A DNA stretch of 64,000 bases from contig NZ_BBUL01000095.1 in the NCBI RefSeq assembly GCF_000953825.1, positions 124,001 to 188,000 on the forward strand, written 5' to 3'. Positions 28,551-37,470 of this stretch are shown in pieces. Made by a program: the position numbers and the translations under genes. The notes under the pieces are model-generated. The model had not been told where the DNA came from, searched no databases, and saw nothing but the letters and a program-made list of their open reading frames with translations. Position 1 is the first letter of the stretch. Every line of letters starts with the position of its first letter. Source of the DNA: Cellvibrio sp. OA-2007 (GTDB lineage: Bacteria; Pseudomonadota; Gammaproteobacteria; Pseudomonadales; Cellvibrionaceae).

Positions 28551-29435
28551 ATGCGCTGGAAACAAGGTCGTCGCAGTAACAACATTGAGGATTTACGCGG
28601 TTCTGGTGGCCCATCAATGGCGATGGGCGGTGCGGGCGTTCTACTTCGAATTGTGCCGTTTTTGTTGCGTACAAAAGTAGGGCGCATTTTATTGCTGATC
28701 GCTGTGGTGGGGTACTTTGGGGCAAAATTTCTGGGAGTAGATTTATTACAGTTGGCAGCACCTTCTGCGAGTAGTTCAGGCTCCCAACAGTTATCCCCTA
28801 AAGATCAGGAGTTGGCTGATTTTGTATCGGTGGTACTGGCAGACACAGAATCCACCTGGCATCTCGAATTTAAAAAATTAGGGCTGACCTATCAAGAACC
28901 CAAGTTGGTTTTATTTCGCAACGCAGTCAACTCTGCCTGCGGTTATGCGCAAGCAGCGATGGGGCCGTTTTATTGTCCGGGCGATCAAAAACTCTATATC
29001 GATTTAGCATTTTATGAGGATATGAAAAACAAACTGGGCGCACCGGGTGATTTTGCCCAAGCCTATGTGATTGCACACGAGGTTGGGCACCACGTGCAAA
29101 CCTTGCTAGGCACTTCGGCAAAAGTGAGGCAGGCGCAACAACAAGCCTCAAAAGCGCAGGCAAATCAGCTCTCGGTGAAGCAGGAGCTGCAAGCAGATTG
29201 TTATGCGGGAATTTGGGGTTATTACGCAGATACTGAGCGAAAAATGTTGGAGCAAGGCGATATTGAAGAGGCGCTCAATGCAGCCGCAGCGATTGGTGAT
29301 GATAAATTGCAACGACAAGCGGGTGGGGCGGTTCGCCCTGAAAGTTTTACGCACGGCAGTTCCAAGCAGCGTGTGGAGTGGTTTAAGCGCGGTTTTGAAC
29401 AGGGAAAAATAGAGGCATGCAATACGTTTAAATAA
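28551..29435 (+). CDS. ypfJ: Neutral zinc metallopeptidase-like protein YpfJ
   Basis: Membrane-anchored protein of the YpfJ/KPN_00046 family of predicted metallopeptidases; the biological substrate is unknown. The 294-residue protein starts MRWKQGRRSNNIEDLRG, has one membrane segment near residues 42-65 and a C-terminal peptidase-like domain with the zinc motif IAHEVGHHVQ (about 175-185) and QELQADCYAGIW, whose Glu could be the third ligand. It is a single gene flanked by pgm (divergent) and a strong shared terminator. Confidence 0.9.
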   Translation: MRWKQGRRSNNIEDLRGSGGPSMAMGGAGVLLRIVPFLLRTKVGRILLLIAVVGYFGAKFLGVDLLQLAAPSASSSGSQQLSPKDQELADFVSVVLADTESTWHLEFKKLGLTYQEPKLVLFRNAVNSACGYAQAAMGPFYCPGDQKLYIDLAFYEDMKNKLGAPGDFAQAYVIAHEVGHHVQTLLGTSAKVRQAQQQASKAQANQLSVKQELQADCYAGIWGYYADTERKMLEQGDIEEALNAAAAIGDDKLQRQAGGAVRPESFTHGSSKQRVEWFKRGFEQGKIEACNTFK

Positions 29436-29450
29436 GACCTGCTGTTACCG

Positions 29451-29492
29451 CAAACTAAAAAGGCCAGTAATTACGCTGGCCTTTTTAGTTTG
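29451..29492. terminator. Bidirectional terminator between ypfJ and mltD
   Basis: A 17-bp perfect inverted repeat (29451-29467 with 29476-29492) contains GGCCAG/CTGGCC at the loop and A/T-rich flanks that give a T tract on either strand. It serves convergent ypfJ and mltD. Confidence 0.93.
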
Positions 29493-29517
29493 CGCTGATG
29501 CGCTAAGCATGAAGATG

Positions 29518-31062
29518 TTAATTTTTTGCGGTGAGATAAATTGTTAATTCTTGACCAGGATGAATGTAGCTTTCATCTTTTACTTTATTCCAGCTCAAAA
29601 TATCTTTTTTAGATACATCAAATTTATTGGCGATTTTGTACAGCGTGTCACCGCTCTTAATTTGATAGGTAATTTTATTGTCTTTCTGGGTGGCGGCTGC
29701 ATTCATCACCAATAATTTTTGCCCCGGGTTTAACTGGGATTTGGCTGACATGTCATTCCATTTCAGTAAATTGTTCACACTAGTCCCGTGTTTTTTGGCG
29801 ATGGTCCAGAAACTATCACCTGACTTGATGGTGTAAAAGGTGCCAGTATTTTTTTGATCGCGCTGGGCGATTTCTTGCTCGGCTTGAATGGCATAGGGAG
29901 AATTTAATGGTGTTTGACCGGGAATACTTAGGCTTTGGCCGATTTTTAATTGGGTCGATTTTAAGTTATTGGCCGATTGAATGGCGGCAACGCTGGTTCC
30001 GAAACGTTTGGCGATCGCACCCAGAGTGTCGCCCGATTTTACTTTGTAATCTCCTGCAACCTGAATAGGTGTTATTTTGGGGAGTTTATCCAGGCTCAGG
30101 GTAAATTGTGCCGCATCGGCAACAGGAACCAGTAATTGATGTGGGCCGGTGGGGTCAGTAATCCATTTGTTGTAGCCAGCATTGAGGTTGCGCAGTTCTT
30201 TGGGGTCTATTTCCGCCATGCGCGCTGCCTGTGCAAGGTCGATGGGCGAGCTGACATTGACAGTGGTGAAGTAGGGATTATTTTCAATTTCTTCCAGCTC
30301 CAGATCGTATTTTTCCGGGTCGGCAATCACTTTGGAAAGTGCGAGCAGTTGGGGGACATAAGACTGGGTTTGCTGTGAAAGAGGCAGTGACCAAAAATCG
30401 GTTTTTTTGCCTTGTTTGCGGTTTTTTTCAATTGCGCGGCGGATTGTGCCTTCGCCTGCATTGTAAGCGGCGATGGTCAGCAACCAGTCGCCATCGAACA
30501 TGGTGTTCAAGCGTTTGAGGTAGCGCACTGCCGCATCGGTAGAGGCGACTATATCGCGACGTCCATCATACCAATGGTTTTGTTTAAGTCCGAAATTGCG
30601 CCCGGTATTGGGCATAAATTGCCAAAAGCCCACCGCTTTGCTTGGGGAGGAGGCAAACGGGTTGTATGCACTTTCAACGATGGGCAATAGTGCCAACTCC
30701 ATCGGCATACCGTTTTCACGTAACTCGTTGGCAACATAATAAAGATAGGGTTTGCTCTGTTCGGTTACCCGATCAAGATAGCGCTGATTGTTGGCAAGCC
30801 AACGAAGATTTTTATCGACCTTAGCGTCGCTGATATCCGGAAAGTCATAACCCTCGATAATCTCATCCCATAGATTGCCGTAGTCACCGGTATGCTCGCG
30901 CAGTTTTGCGCCCAGTTCGGACTCTTCAGGAGGAGTAGGTTCGGTTATGGAAGTCTCTGCGACAGGATTATCTACCTGCTTGAGCGTGCTACATCCAGGG
31001 AGAATGAGAAACCATGTGAAACAAATAAGTGGTAACAGCGCAGAGCGAATGGAATGATTCAT
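29518..31062 (-). CDS. mltD: Membrane-bound lytic murein transglycosylase D with three LysM repeats
   Basis: Outer-membrane lipoprotein that cleaves peptidoglycan. The 514-residue protein has a lipoprotein signal ending in the lipobox LPGC, then the lytic transglycosylase domain with the catalytic Glu in LALLPIVESAYNP, AVGFWQFMP and IAAYNAGEG, followed by three LysM modules beginning YKVKSGDTLG, YTIKSGDSFW and YQIKSGDTLY (about 340-385, 410-455, 465-510). Three LysM repeats are more than the two of E. coli MltD. gloB lies upstream on the same strand, 276 bp away; I saw no clear element in that gap. Confidence 0.95.
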   Translation of the reverse strand: MNHSIRSALLPLICFTWFLILPGCSTLKQVDNPVAETSITEPTPPEESELGAKLREHTGDYGNLWDEIIEGYDFPDISDAKVDKNLRWLANNQRYLDRVTEQSKPYLYYVANELRENGMPMELALLPIVESAYNPFASSPSKAVGFWQFMPNTGRNFGLKQNHWYDGRRDIVASTDAAVRYLKRLNTMFDGDWLLTIAAYNAGEGTIRRAIEKNRKQGKKTDFWSLPLSQQTQSYVPQLLALSKVIADPEKYDLELEEIENNPYFTTVNVSSPIDLAQAARMAEIDPKELRNLNAGYNKWITDPTGPHQLLVPVADAAQFTLSLDKLPKITPIQVAGDYKVKSGDTLGAIAKRFGTSVAAIQSANNLKSTQLKIGQSLSIPGQTPLNSPYAIQAEQEIAQRDQKNTGTFYTIKSGDSFWTIAKKHGTSVNNLLKWNDMSAKSQLNPGQKLLVMNAAATQKDNKITYQIKSGDTLYKIANKFDVSKKDILSWNKVKDESYIHPGQELTIYLTAKN

Positions 31063-31338
31063 AGGTCAATAGGGTCACTGTCAGAGGTTTTTTTCAGTCT
31101 TTGTAGGGTGAAAAAACCGGTTGTTTTTTGCCTTTTTATTTTTCGCGTTAGGACTTTCATCCTATTTATTCGTCAAATAACGGCTGCTTAGTGATTGCCT
31201 CTGCCCTTATTGGGGGCTGCGGATTTCGGATTCTAGGTGCAGGCGTCGTATCGGTCAACGCTTAATTCGGAATAACAGGCAACCTGTCACAACCCACTTG
31301 AGAGCTGGTCTGGGCTTTAAATTTAGGACTTATCCGAT

Positions 31339-32130
31339 TTAGTTTGGCCAGTTATCTTTAATTAAACGCAATGCACCAAATATCTCTGCGGGAGTTCTCA
31401 GTAGTTGTTTTAAGCGATCTTCCGCGAAGATTCTGATGCCAGATTGTTGACAGCGTAAAAATGGATTTGTTCTTTTTTCCAGCAACATAGTTGAAGGGAG
31501 TGTAATAAGACCTTGTGCCCGTGCGTGCTGCACCCGTTCAAAACGAGCGCAGAGCTCGATATTGTCAGGCTCTACTGCAACTGCAAAAGCGAGGTTGGCT
31601 TGAGTATATTCATGGGCGCAATAGATTTGGGTGTCGTCAGGTAAGGCAGCGAGTTTTTGCAGCGAGTCCCACATGATTTCTGCAGTGCCGTCAAAGCGAC
31701 GCCCACAGCCTCCGGCGAAGAGTGCATCACCACAGAACAAGAGCGGAGGGTGGTTACTGGTGCTATCGCAAAAATAAACTATGTGCTCCCAAGTATGACC
31801 AGGCACAGCAATTACCCTGAATGTGATACCGTCCAATTGCAGTACATCATTGTTGTTAAGGATGTGGGTTATTTGTGGAATTAATTCTGAGTCTGGTCCG
31901 TACACAGGGACTTGCCAATGCTCAAGCAAGGTTGTAATTCCTTGGGTATGGTCACGATGGCGATGGGTGACCAAAATAGCGCTGAGTTCAAGCTGGCTGC
32001 GAATGAGAAAATCCATCACTGGCGCGGCATCACCCGGGTCAACAACATAGACCGATGGGCTGCTCAAATCAGGGCGAATCACCCAAAAATAATTGCTGTC
32101 CAGTGCAGGAATAGGGGTAATAGTTAGCAT
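31339..32130 (-). CDS. gloB: Hydroxyacylglutathione hydrolase (glyoxalase II)
   Basis: Hydrolyses S-lactoylglutathione to lactate and glutathione in methylglyoxal detoxification. The 263-residue metallo-beta-lactamase-fold protein shows the metal site VTHRHRDHTQG near residues 54-64, VPGHTWEHIVYF, FCGDALFAGGCGR and the C-terminal NPFLR that contacts glutathione. The ATG is preceded by GAGG and, just upstream, by a 7-bp inverted repeat. The divergent neighbour is the methyltransferase gene, the same pairing as in pseudomonads and E. coli (gloB/yafS). Confidence 0.94.
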   Translation of the reverse strand: MLTITPIPALDSNYFWVIRPDLSSPSVYVVDPGDAAPVMDFLIRSQLELSAILVTHRHRDHTQGITTLLEHWQVPVYGPDSELIPQITHILNNNDVLQLDGITFRVIAVPGHTWEHIVYFCDSTSNHPPLLFCGDALFAGGCGRRFDGTAEIMWDSLQKLAALPDDTQIYCAHEYTQANLAFAVAVEPDNIELCARFERVQHARAQGLITLPSTMLLEKRTNPFLRCQQSGIRIFAEDRLKQLLRTPAEIFGALRLIKDNWPN

Positions 32131-32141
32131 AATCGTGCCTC

Positions 32142-32160
32142 ATAAGAATCATGTTCTTAT
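32142..32160. repeat. Inverted repeat upstream of gloB
   Basis: ATAAGAA-N5-TTCTTAT lies 11 bp before the gloB start codon, directly upstream of its ribosome site. It could be an operator or an mRNA hairpin. Confidence 0.45.
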
Positions 32161-32208
32161 TCTACGCTTGCCAGGTCAGTTCTATGTAAAGCTAATTTGC
32201 CTTGGCGC

Positions 32209-32237
32209 TTGTGCTAGATTGTGGCGATCTTTATATA
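32209..32237 (+). promoter_or_regulatory. Candidate promoter of the methyltransferase-dnaQ unit
   Basis: TTGTGC and TATATA are separated by exactly 17 bp, 45 bp before the methyltransferase start codon, in the gap divergent to gloB. Confidence 0.45.
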
Positions 32238-32282
32238 TGTGTCTGGTACTGAGTGCTTGGGCGCAGGGAGAAAGAGTAAAAA

Positions 32283-33179
32283 ATGCATCGTAAGTTGATA
32301 AAAACACCGCATCGATTACTGATCCGTTTTTCTGCAATCTGGAAAAAGCGCTTTGGGGTCTTGCCGATAAAAGAGTCAATTAATGATGTGACTGATTGGT
32401 TTGGGTCGCCACTGGGTAAAGCGCTGCTCACAGAGGAACAAGAGGCGATTGCTGATGGCTTGCAGTGTGTGTTTGGTTATCATCTGCTGCAGCTTGGCAT
32501 CAGTGGCCGTTTGGATTTAACCACAGAGAGCCGCATTACTCACCGTTTTATATTGCATCCCCAACTGGATGATCATCAGACTACAACACCAGCACCCATT
32601 GGTGCATTGGTTGATTTCAATCACTTGCCTCTGGCGGCCGAATCAATCGATGCGGTGCTGCTGCATCACAGCCTCGATTTTAGCCAAAGCCCGCATCATC
32701 TCTTGCGGGAAGCGACTCGCATTGTAATCCCCAAAGGGCATCTGATTGTGGTGGGCTTTAACCCCTGGAGTCTCTGGGGTGTTTGCGCCAGTCTTGCCCG
32801 TATTGTTAAATCCCAGCCGCGCTGGCGCTTTCAATATTTGCGTTTGGGGCGATTAATCGATTGGTTGACCTTGTTAGACATGGAGCCGATTTCAGTTTAC
32901 CAAGGTTTTTTCCGGCCACCTTGGCCGCAAGAGGGGGTAATTAAACATTTGCATTGGATGGAGCGCTGGGGTAAAAAGCTGCGCCTGCCTTGGGGCGGAT
33001 TTTATATGGTGGTGGCACGCAAAGATCATATTCCTCTCACTCCCATCAAACCCGCCTGGCAGCGTTATCGCCCGTTGCGCGGTTTGGCTGTCACCCGAAT
33101 TCTTGGCCCGGCACCGGGTATGGGGTTGCGCCTTCGCGCGCTATCGCCCTATACCTATAATGAAGACAACAGGGTTTAA
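32283..33179 (+). CDS. SAM-dependent methyltransferase (YafS-like)
   Basis: A class I methyltransferase of unknown substrate, 298 residues, longer than E. coli YafS by an N-terminal and a basic C-terminal extension. The motif-I region is weak, but the acidic DFNHLPLAAESIDAVLLHH and LREATRIVIPKGHLIVVGFNPWSLWG are typical of the family. It lies between gloB (divergent) and dnaQ (28 bp downstream). In Pseudomonas rnhA normally intervenes before dnaQ; here it does not. ATG 32283 follows GGGAGAAAGAG. Confidence 0.88.
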   Translation: MHRKLIKTPHRLLIRFSAIWKKRFGVLPIKESINDVTDWFGSPLGKALLTEEQEAIADGLQCVFGYHLLQLGISGRLDLTTESRITHRFILHPQLDDHQTTTPAPIGALVDFNHLPLAAESIDAVLLHHSLDFSQSPHHLLREATRIVIPKGHLIVVGFNPWSLWGVCASLARIVKSQPRWRFQYLRLGRLIDWLTLLDMEPISVYQGFFRPPWPQEGVIKHLHWMERWGKKLRLPWGGFYMVVARKDHIPLTPIKPAWQRYRPLRGLAVTRILGPAPGMGLRLRALSPYTYNEDNRV

Positions 33180-33207
33180 CACCCGCTTTAGATGAAGGCT
33201 TGGACAG

Positions 33208-33921
33208 ATGCGGCAAATCGTACTGGATACTGAAACTACCGGTCTTGAAACCTCTCAAGGGCACCGGATTATCGAAATCGGCTGCGTGGAACTGTTTAAC
33301 CGCCGTTTGACGGGGCGTCACTACCATCAATATATAAAGCCTGAACGCGAAATCGACGCGGGCGCGCAAGCTGTGCATGGCATTAGTAACGCTATGCTGG
33401 AGGATAAGCCGGTATTTGCGCGTATCGCCGATGAGTTTTTGCAGTTTATTGGCGATGCTGAACTGATCATCCACAATGCAGCGTTTGATATCGGCTTCCT
33501 CAACTATGAAATGAATATGCTGCGGCCAGGTTTTGGCAGTATCAGCGATCGCTGTCACGTCATCGATACCTTGCTAATGGCACGCGCCAAGCATCCCGGC
33601 CAAAAAAATAATTTGGATGCACTCTGTAAGCGTTACGGTGTAGATAACTCCCAGCGCGAGTTGCATGGCGCATTGCTCGATGCCGAAATTCTGGCAGATG
33701 TTTATTTGTTAATGACCGGTGGGCAGACTGCGCTATCGCTCGGCGGTAACCAATCCAAAAATGAAGACGGCGAAGACCAAAATGCACTACGCCGTCTAGC
33801 TACTGGTCGTAAACCCCTGCCAGTTATAATGGCTACTGAAGAAGAGCTGGAGCTGCATAATCAAAAATTAGCAGTGATTGCCAAGAGTAGTGGCGATAAC
33901 TGTGTATGGTTGCGTGAGTAG
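33208..33921 (+). CDS. dnaQ: DNA polymerase III epsilon subunit (3'-5' proofreading exonuclease)
   Basis: Proofreading subunit of the replicative polymerase. The 237-residue protein shows ExoI LDTETTGLE (Asp7, Glu9), ExoII HNAAFDIGFLN, and ExoIII HGALLDAEILADVY with the catalytic His and Asp; it is therefore the DEDDh type. The C-terminal tail that binds the alpha subunit is present. It follows the methyltransferase gene by 28 bp and probably shares its transcript. Confidence 0.95.
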   Translation: MRQIVLDTETTGLETSQGHRIIEIGCVELFNRRLTGRHYHQYIKPEREIDAGAQAVHGISNAMLEDKPVFARIADEFLQFIGDAELIIHNAAFDIGFLNYEMNMLRPGFGSISDRCHVIDTLLMARAKHPGQKNNLDALCKRYGVDNSQRELHGALLDAEILADVYLLMTGGQTALSLGGNQSKNEDGEDQNALRRLATGRKPLPVIMATEEELELHNQKLAVIAKSSGDNCVWLRE

Positions 33922-33989
33922 TAGAATTGCCTGGCTACCATTTGGGCGTTCAGCAGAAAAAACACACAGAGCACATCGGTAACTGAGAG

Positions 33990-34056
33990 ATGTTTGGCAA
34001 ACTTCCCGCCTTGACCGCGCTAATTTGCACGGCGGCGGTGAAATAACGCCAAACAT
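33990..34056. repeat. Nested inverted repeat upstream of fimL
   Basis: ATGTTTGGC (33990-33998) pairs perfectly with GCCAAACAT (34048-34056), and inside lies a second pair, CCGCC/GGCGG. There is no T tract, so it is not a normal terminator. It sits between dnaQ and the fimL start. Confidence 0.6.
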
Positions 34057-34151
34057 GGTATAGAGTCAATGTGATTTATATAAATTGCATGGCTAAGCTG
34101 CGTGCTATAGCCATGCCTTACCCGTTAAGTGACAAACGCCAGGATGTTATT

Positions 34152-35855
34152 GTGAGCACAACAGAAACCTTAAACCTTGCTTCCCTCAAAATGGTTCAGG
34201 ACGAACTGGTTGCCACTATTGAGCAGTCGGCCATCCGATTAGAGCAGTTTTCACAAGATCGTAATAATGGCGAACTACTGCAAAGCTGTATTGATGGAAT
34301 CAAACAAATACGCGGCATTCTGAGCTTAATTCAATTGCGCGGCGTGGACTTATTGGCTGAAGAATTGGTGGTTCACATCACTGATATCACCTTAGGTGAA
34401 GACGATAAAACCGATGCAAAATTAGAATTACTCACCTCCAGTTTTTTCATCCTGCCGCGTTATCTTGAATACTGCACCCAAACTGCACGCAGCATGGCAA
34501 TGTTGTTAATTCCTCATGTCAATGAGTTGCGGCTTGCGCGTAAGGCAGCACCTTTGCCTGAAAGTTATTTTTATCCGCTGCCATCAGTAAAAGCGAACCG
34601 CGAATTGGTTTCCGCACAACAATTGCCGGAAGATTTGAGTGTATTAGTCCGTCGCTTACGCCACATGTACCAAACCGGTTTACTAAATGTGCTTAAAGGT
34701 GTGCAGGTCAAGGCCTCGTTAGGCATGATGACTCGCGCGTTGCAGCGGTTGGAATCTGCCGCTGCAGGCAGTGCGCTCAGTAATTTTTGGTGGCTAAGTG
34801 GCGCTACAGTCGGTGCCTTAGCTGAAAAAAATATGCGCATGACTAAAAGCCGAAAAATGCTGTTCAGTGCAGTTGAGCGCGAAATAAAACGCTTTCAATT
34901 CGAGGGCAATGCTGTTTTAGGGCGAGAGGTAGATCCGGCACTACAAAAAGAATTGATTTATCTATTGGCGCTCTCTCACTCAGATCAAGAACTTCCCAAA
35001 ACTGTTTTGGCTGCTTATGGCGTATCGCCTTTAAGTTATACCGAGGCAGAACTCGCGCGCGAAATGGAATTCCTCAATGGCCCTAGCGCCAATACCATCA
35101 GCTCGATGGTAGCAGTGCTAACCGATGAGTTGCATAGCACTAAAAACATTCTTGAGCGCGCCGCGCAGGGTGGCGCGGAGCTGTTAAGTGAATCGCCCGA
35201 GTTGTTAGAGACACTAAAAAAAGTGGCCGATATTTTATCGATTGTCGGTTTGGTTTCGCCCAGTAACAGCCTTAAACAAGAAATTGAAAAAATTGCAGTA
35301 TGGCAAGCGAATCACAGCCCGGTTACACCCGATGAGCTCTTAGTCGTTGCTGACACACTTTTGTATGTGGAAAGCACAATCGCCGGCTTAAATAACGCCA
35401 ACCTTTCCGATGAAAAAGTTGCGCAAATTAATGCGCTTTCCCGCGATGCAGCTATGGCCAACAACCAAATTGCGGAAGCGGAAAAAATTGTTATCGATGA
35501 AGCAGAGGCCGGGTTATCGATGGTCAAACGGGCGCTTTCTGCATTTGCTGAATCCAATTACGACAAAGGTCATATTCGCAATATCACCGGAATTTTAGAT
35601 TCGGTGCGCGGAGGCATGTTTCTGTTGGGCTTGCCGCGTGCGGCAAAAGTGTTGGCGGGATGTATGCGATTTGTCGATGAAGACTTGCTGGCGACTGATC
35701 AACATCCAGCAGTTCAGCATTTGTTGGAAACTTTTGCCGACGCAGTGATTAGCCTTGAGTATTATCTTGATGCGATCAAACTCGATAAAAATGCTGATAC
35801 CAGTGTGCTGCAAATTGCAGAAGAAAGTTTGCAGGCTCTGGGCTACAACGTCTAA
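34152..35855 (+). CDS. fimL: FimL-like protein (ChpA N-terminal homologue)
   Basis: Resembles Pseudomonas FimL, a cytoplasmic protein related to the N-terminal Hpt region of the chemotaxis kinase ChpA that lacks the phosphorylatable histidine and promotes type IV pilus function through cAMP signalling. The 567-residue protein is mostly helical; QSCIDGIKQIRGILSLIQLRGVDLLAEEL is split across the first Hpt-like helix pair. I place the start at GTG 34152 (AGGA seven bases upstream), which matches the short N-terminus of FimL; the open frame reaches 34071. nudC follows after two bases, the same neighbour as in P. aeruginosa. Confidence 0.82.
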   Translation: MSTTETLNLASLKMVQDELVATIEQSAIRLEQFSQDRNNGELLQSCIDGIKQIRGILSLIQLRGVDLLAEELVVHITDITLGEDDKTDAKLELLTSSFFILPRYLEYCTQTARSMAMLLIPHVNELRLARKAAPLPESYFYPLPSVKANRELVSAQQLPEDLSVLVRRLRHMYQTGLLNVLKGVQVKASLGMMTRALQRLESAAAGSALSNFWWLSGATVGALAEKNMRMTKSRKMLFSAVEREIKRFQFEGNAVLGREVDPALQKELIYLLALSHSDQELPKTVLAAYGVSPLSYTEAELAREMEFLNGPSANTISSMVAVLTDELHSTKNILERAAQGGAELLSESPELLETLKKVADILSIVGLVSPSNSLKQEIEKIAVWQANHSPVTPDELLVVADTLLYVESTIAGLNNANLSDEKVAQINALSRDAAMANNQIAEAEKIVIDEAEAGLSMVKRALSAFAESNYDKGHIRNITGILDSVRGGMFLLGLPRAAKVLAGCMRFVDEDLLATDQHPAVQHLLETFADAVISLEYYLDAIKLDKNADTSVLQIAEESLQALGYNV

Positions 35856-35857
35856 TT

Positions 35858-36733
35858 ATGTCTTTTCGCTTTGATCTTGCTTCATTTGAGTTTCATTCCT
35901 CCTCTGTAGCGCCGGTTGCCTCTCGCAACCGGCGTTTTATTATAGTCGCTGCATCGCCTAGCTATCGCTGTGACCAATTATTGTGTGACAGCGATGGGCA
36001 TGTGTTGCTCGCTGCAGAATCCCATTCACTAGAGCTTGGTTTACCTATCGCCAGCGAGCATTACTTAGGTGTGCTCAATGGTGAGGATTTATGGGTTCTG
36101 GTGGTGAATGGTGGCACTGTGCCTGCTCAATACCAATGGCTCGGTCTGCGTTCGCAGTTAGAAATCGTTTCGGTTGAGGTATTTCAGTTGGCAGGGCGAG
36201 CACTGCAGGTTGCGCAATGGTTTTACGATCATCGCTTTTGCGGCCGCTGCGGGAAGGAAACCCATCAAGATCATGTCGACCGGGCTAAAATTTGTACTCC
36301 CTGTGAGTTGCGTTTTTATCCGCGTATATCGCCCTGTATGATTGTGCTTGTCAGGCGTGGCGAAGAAATTTTGCTCGCTCATCATCAACGTGCAACACGG
36401 GTGATGTACTCAACTCTGGCTGGATTTGTGGAGGCGGGTGAAAGTGTGGAGGACTGCGTGCGGCGCGAAGTTATTGAAGAGGTAGGGATTAAAGTGGGTA
36501 AGTTGGAGTACTTCCGCAGTCAGCCTTGGCCGTTTCCCGGGCAGTTAATGCTGGGCTTTTTTGCAGAATACGAATCTGGCGAGATTCAAATCGACCCAGT
36601 GGAAATTGTGGATGCGAAATGGTTCCGTTACGATCAGTTGCCTCAGACGCCAGCACCGGCTAGTGTAGCGGGGCAATTGATTGCGCATCACATCGAACAC
36701 TTGCGTCAGATTCATCTTTACCATCGACAATAA
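35858..36733 (+). CDS. nudC: NAD(+) diphosphatase / RNA decapping hydrolase NudC
   Basis: Nudix enzyme that splits NAD(H) and removes NAD caps from RNA. The 291-residue protein has the zinc ribbon CGRCGKETHQ...CTPC near residues 128-147 and the Nudix box GFVEAGESVEDCVRREVIEEVG near 188-210, followed by the NudC signature SQPWPFPGQLMLGF. It starts two bases after fimL, so the pair is translationally linked. Confidence 0.95.
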   Translation: MSFRFDLASFEFHSSSVAPVASRNRRFIIVAASPSYRCDQLLCDSDGHVLLAAESHSLELGLPIASEHYLGVLNGEDLWVLVVNGGTVPAQYQWLGLRSQLEIVSVEVFQLAGRALQVAQWFYDHRFCGRCGKETHQDHVDRAKICTPCELRFYPRISPCMIVLVRRGEEILLAHHQRATRVMYSTLAGFVEAGESVEDCVRREVIEEVGIKVGKLEYFRSQPWPFPGQLMLGFFAEYESGEIQIDPVEIVDAKWFRYDQLPQTPAPASVAGQLIAHHIEHLRQIHLYHRQ

Positions 36734-36760
36734 CAAGCTGATAACCCAGGTAGGACATGT

Positions 36761-37414
36761 ATGATTTTTACCTTACTGACGATTTTTATTGGCCTTATTT
36801 CGGCCTATATTGCGTATAAATCGGTGACTGTGCTCTGGAAGAGCTCTTGGTTTGCTGGTTTTTGTCGCGGTATTTTTGGCTTGGCTCTATTCGCCGCTGC
36901 CGCATTGGTGGCACTCACCGCTTACGATGTTTATAGCTACAAACAGGTACTGCAAGAACAAGTGGTCGCCACGATTAATTTTGACAAGATTGAAGATCAG
37001 CACTATTTTGCGGTGCTCTCCGATAAAGATGGCAAAGAGCAGCGAGTAGAGCTGCGCGGCGATCAATGGCAATTAGATGCTCGCATAGTGAAGTGGCAAG
37101 GTTATCTCGCCAGCTTCGGTCTTAAACCTGCGTTCCGCTTGGAGCGTCTGAGTGGTCGGTATTACGATATTGAACAAGAAACCACTGCCAAGCGCACGGC
37201 CTATACAGTGCATAACAGTTTATATGGCGTGGATGTTTGGAGGATTTTTCACTCAAATCCACAATGGGTACCAGTAGTGGATGCGGTTTACGGCTCGGCT
37301 ACCTATTTACCCATGAAGGATGGCGCCTTGTTTGAAATTAGCTTGTCTAATACCGGTCTGGTTGCGCGTCCCATCAACCAAGTTGCGCGAGAAGCTGTGG
37401 CAGAGTTTTTTTAA
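36761..37414 (+). CDS. Conserved membrane-anchored protein of unknown function
   Basis: A 217-residue protein not assigned to a function. Two hydrophobic helices occupy residues 3-22 and 33-57, followed by a predicted periplasmic or cytoplasmic domain of about 160 residues with alternating beta-like segments (HYFAVLSDKDGKEQRVELRGD, split) and the C-terminal VYGSATYLPMKDGALFEISLSNTGL. Relatives beside sohB or nudC in pseudomonads are, as I recall, sometimes labelled as efflux pumps, but two helices cannot make one. The ATG has AGGTAGGA upstream. It is codirectional with nudC (27 bp) and sohB (56 bp). Confidence 0.8.
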   Translation: MIFTLLTIFIGLISAYIAYKSVTVLWKSSWFAGFCRGIFGLALFAAAALVALTAYDVYSYKQVLQEQVVATINFDKIEDQHYFAVLSDKDGKEQRVELRGDQWQLDARIVKWQGYLASFGLKPAFRLERLSGRYYDIEQETTAKRTAYTVHNSLYGVDVWRIFHSNPQWVPVVDAVYGSATYLPMKDGALFEISLSNTGLVARPINQVAREAVAEFF

Positions 37415-37470
37415 TCTTATCGATGTTCAATTTATTTAATTATATTTAAAAGTAGTTTGGAGTTTACCCA

